This document shows positions 4,526 through 5,144 of a stretch of 5,144 nt of DNA, piece after piece. The stretch lies in the NCBI GenBank assembly GCA_045805565.1, contig JBJMKZ010000042.1, positions 1-5,144 on the forward strand, written 5' to 3'. This DNA is from DATAEY01 sp045805565 (GTDB lineage Bacteria; Actinomycetota; Thermoleophilia; Solirubrobacterales; Solirubrobacteraceae). The translations under genes were made by a program, and so were the position numbers. Under the pieces are notes generated by a model that had not been told where the DNA came from, made no database searches, and saw only the letters and a program-made list of their open reading frames with translations. The first letter of the stretch is position 1, and the number at the start of each line of letters is the position of its first letter.

Positions 4526-4550
4526 GTTTGACGGGCGAAGCGCCGGGCAG
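4526..4550 (+). promoter_or_regulatory. Predicted SigB/SigF-type promoter of the BON gene (imperfect -10)
   Basis: GTTT (4526-4529), exactly 15 nt, then GGGCAG (4545-4550), one base from GGGTAG. Expected transcription start is near 4557, giving a leader of about 25 nt with the ribosome binding site AAGGAG (4571-4576). It occupies most of the 77-nt gap between the two genes. Confidence 0.45.
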
Positions 4551-4581
4551 TCCACAGCCCAACCGGTCCGAAGGAGCCACG

Positions 4582-5144
4582 ATGAGCCCCAATCAGATCC
4601 TGCAGCGCACGTTCGGGATCGCCCGGGACACCTCGAGGCAGGCCGAGCGGCTCGGCCGGCGGGTGGCCGGCGACGCCTACGGCGTGGTGCAGAGAGCCCG
4701 GCATCTGCGCTCGACCCCCAAGCCCGGCATGGACGACGCCACGCTCGCCCGCAAGGTGGAGACCGAGATCTTCCGCGCCGCCGACTCGCCGAAGGCCACC
4801 GTGAACGTCAACGTGGTGGACGGGCTGGTATGGCTTCGCGGCCAGGTCAAGCGGCCCGAGCAGATCAAGCGGCTCGAGCGCCAGGTGGCATCGATCCCGG
4901 AGGTGACGGGCGTGGAGAACCTGCTCCATCTGCCCATGACGCCGGCGCCGACCAGAGCCGACACGCCTCGCACCCAGCAGCGGACACGGTCATCAACCCG
5001 CCGCCCGAGCCCACGGCCGCAGGAGCGGGTGACCGATGACCACTCGAGCGATCTCGCCCAGGATGCCGAGCCGCCTCCCCGCGAGGTGGCCGAAGAGGGC
5101 CGCGGACGTTCGACCGCGCCGCTGGGCGCGCAGCGCGACGAGGA
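4582..5144 (+). CDS. BON-domain protein, 5' part (3' end outside window)
   Basis: The frame is open from ATG 4582 to the window edge, giving 187 complete codons with no stop. AAGGAG (4571-4576) stands 5 nt before the ATG and fixes the start. Residues about 51-118 form a single BON domain: DDATLARKVETEIFR, then VNVNVVDGLVWLRGQVKRPEQIKRLERQVASIPEVTGVENLLHLP, with the conserved G-x-V-x-L-x-G core and the GV-x-x-V/L-x-N-x-L end. BON domains are thought to bind phospholipid or other interfaces and occur in osmotic-stress proteins such as OsmY. Here there is no signal peptide: residues 1-50 are basic and probably helical (QILQRTFGIARDTSRQAERLGRR). The tail after residue 120 is Pro/Arg/Thr-rich and then acidic, and looks disordered. 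It is probably cytoplasmic or peripheral to the membrane. The exact function is unknown; a stress role is inferred from the domain and the upstream promoter. Confidence 0.85.
   Translation, partial: MSPNQILQRTFGIARDTSRQAERLGRRVAGDAYGVVQRARHLRSTPKPGMDDATLARKVETEIFRAADSPKATVNVNVVDGLVWLRGQVKRPEQIKRLERQVASIPEVTGVENLLHLPMTPAPTRADTPRTQQRTRSSTRRPSPRPQERVTDDHSSDLAQDAEPPPREVAEEGRGRSTAPLGAQRDE

Noticed and set aside
4336..4929. Minus-strand open frame (197 codons) opposite the disordered-protein and BON genes
   Set aside because: It is antisense to a clear BON domain that has its own ribosome binding site; it is a mirror effect of GC-rich codon use.
4830..5039. Alternative plus-strand frame inside the BON gene, considered as a sign of a frameshift
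   Set aside because: The BON frame stays open to the window end with a plausible charged tail and G/C-rich third positions, so no frameshift is needed.
1..5144. CRISPR arrays, insertion sequences, tRNA or rRNA genes
   Set aside because: No regularly spaced repeats, transposase motifs, terminal inverted repeats, tRNA T-loop signatures or rRNA sequences were recognised.

Overview
The window is about 70% GC by eye, with coding sequence strongly biased to G or C at third codon positions, GTG as well as ATG starts, and GGAGG-type ribosome binding sites. The gene families and the GTTT/GGGTA promoter pattern fit a high-GC actinobacterium. A deep-branching soil lineage such as Thermoleophilia/Solirubrobacterales is my guess from the overall look; the sequence does not prove it.

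Layout. (1) 1-1343, plus strand: the 3' end of pcm (protein-L-isoaspartate O-methyltransferase), overlapping by 10 nt a CapA-family metallophosphatase gene. (2) 1358-2090, plus: an alpha/beta hydrolase of the dienelactone-hydrolase-like group with its own predicted promoter. (3) 2135-2806, minus: a divergent Fe/Mn superoxide dismutase, convergent with the hydrolase, with a strong shared hairpin at the junction. (4) 2807-3053: a divergent control region for the dismutase and the next gene. (5) 3054-3854, plus: a SigB/SigF/SigG-type sigma-70 factor with no anti-sigma partner in view; its Shine-Dalgarno sequence is buried in a perfect 10-bp hairpin. (6) 3855-4165: non-coding, with inverted repeats just after the sigma gene. 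(7) 4166-4504, plus: a short, proline- and acid-rich, probably disordered protein. (8) 4582 to the window end, plus: a BON-domain protein, cut off by the window edge.

The unifying observation is a repeated promoter-like element: GTTT, exactly 15 nt, then GGG followed by TAG, TAC, CAG or AAG. It occurs four times, each just upstream of a gene start: hydrolase, dismutase (minus strand), disordered protein and BON protein. This resembles the GTTT-N14-16-GGGTA class read by SigB/SigF-type sigma factors, and such a factor is encoded in the middle of the window. The simplest reading is a compact general-stress locus combining protein repair (Pcm), oxidative defence (SOD), a hydrolase, a hydrophilic disordered protein and a BON protein, most of them transcribed by the locally encoded sigma factor. 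That factor seems to have a housekeeping-type promoter and possible RNA-level control of its own translation. The promoter matches and hairpins are read directly from the sequence; the regulon is inference.
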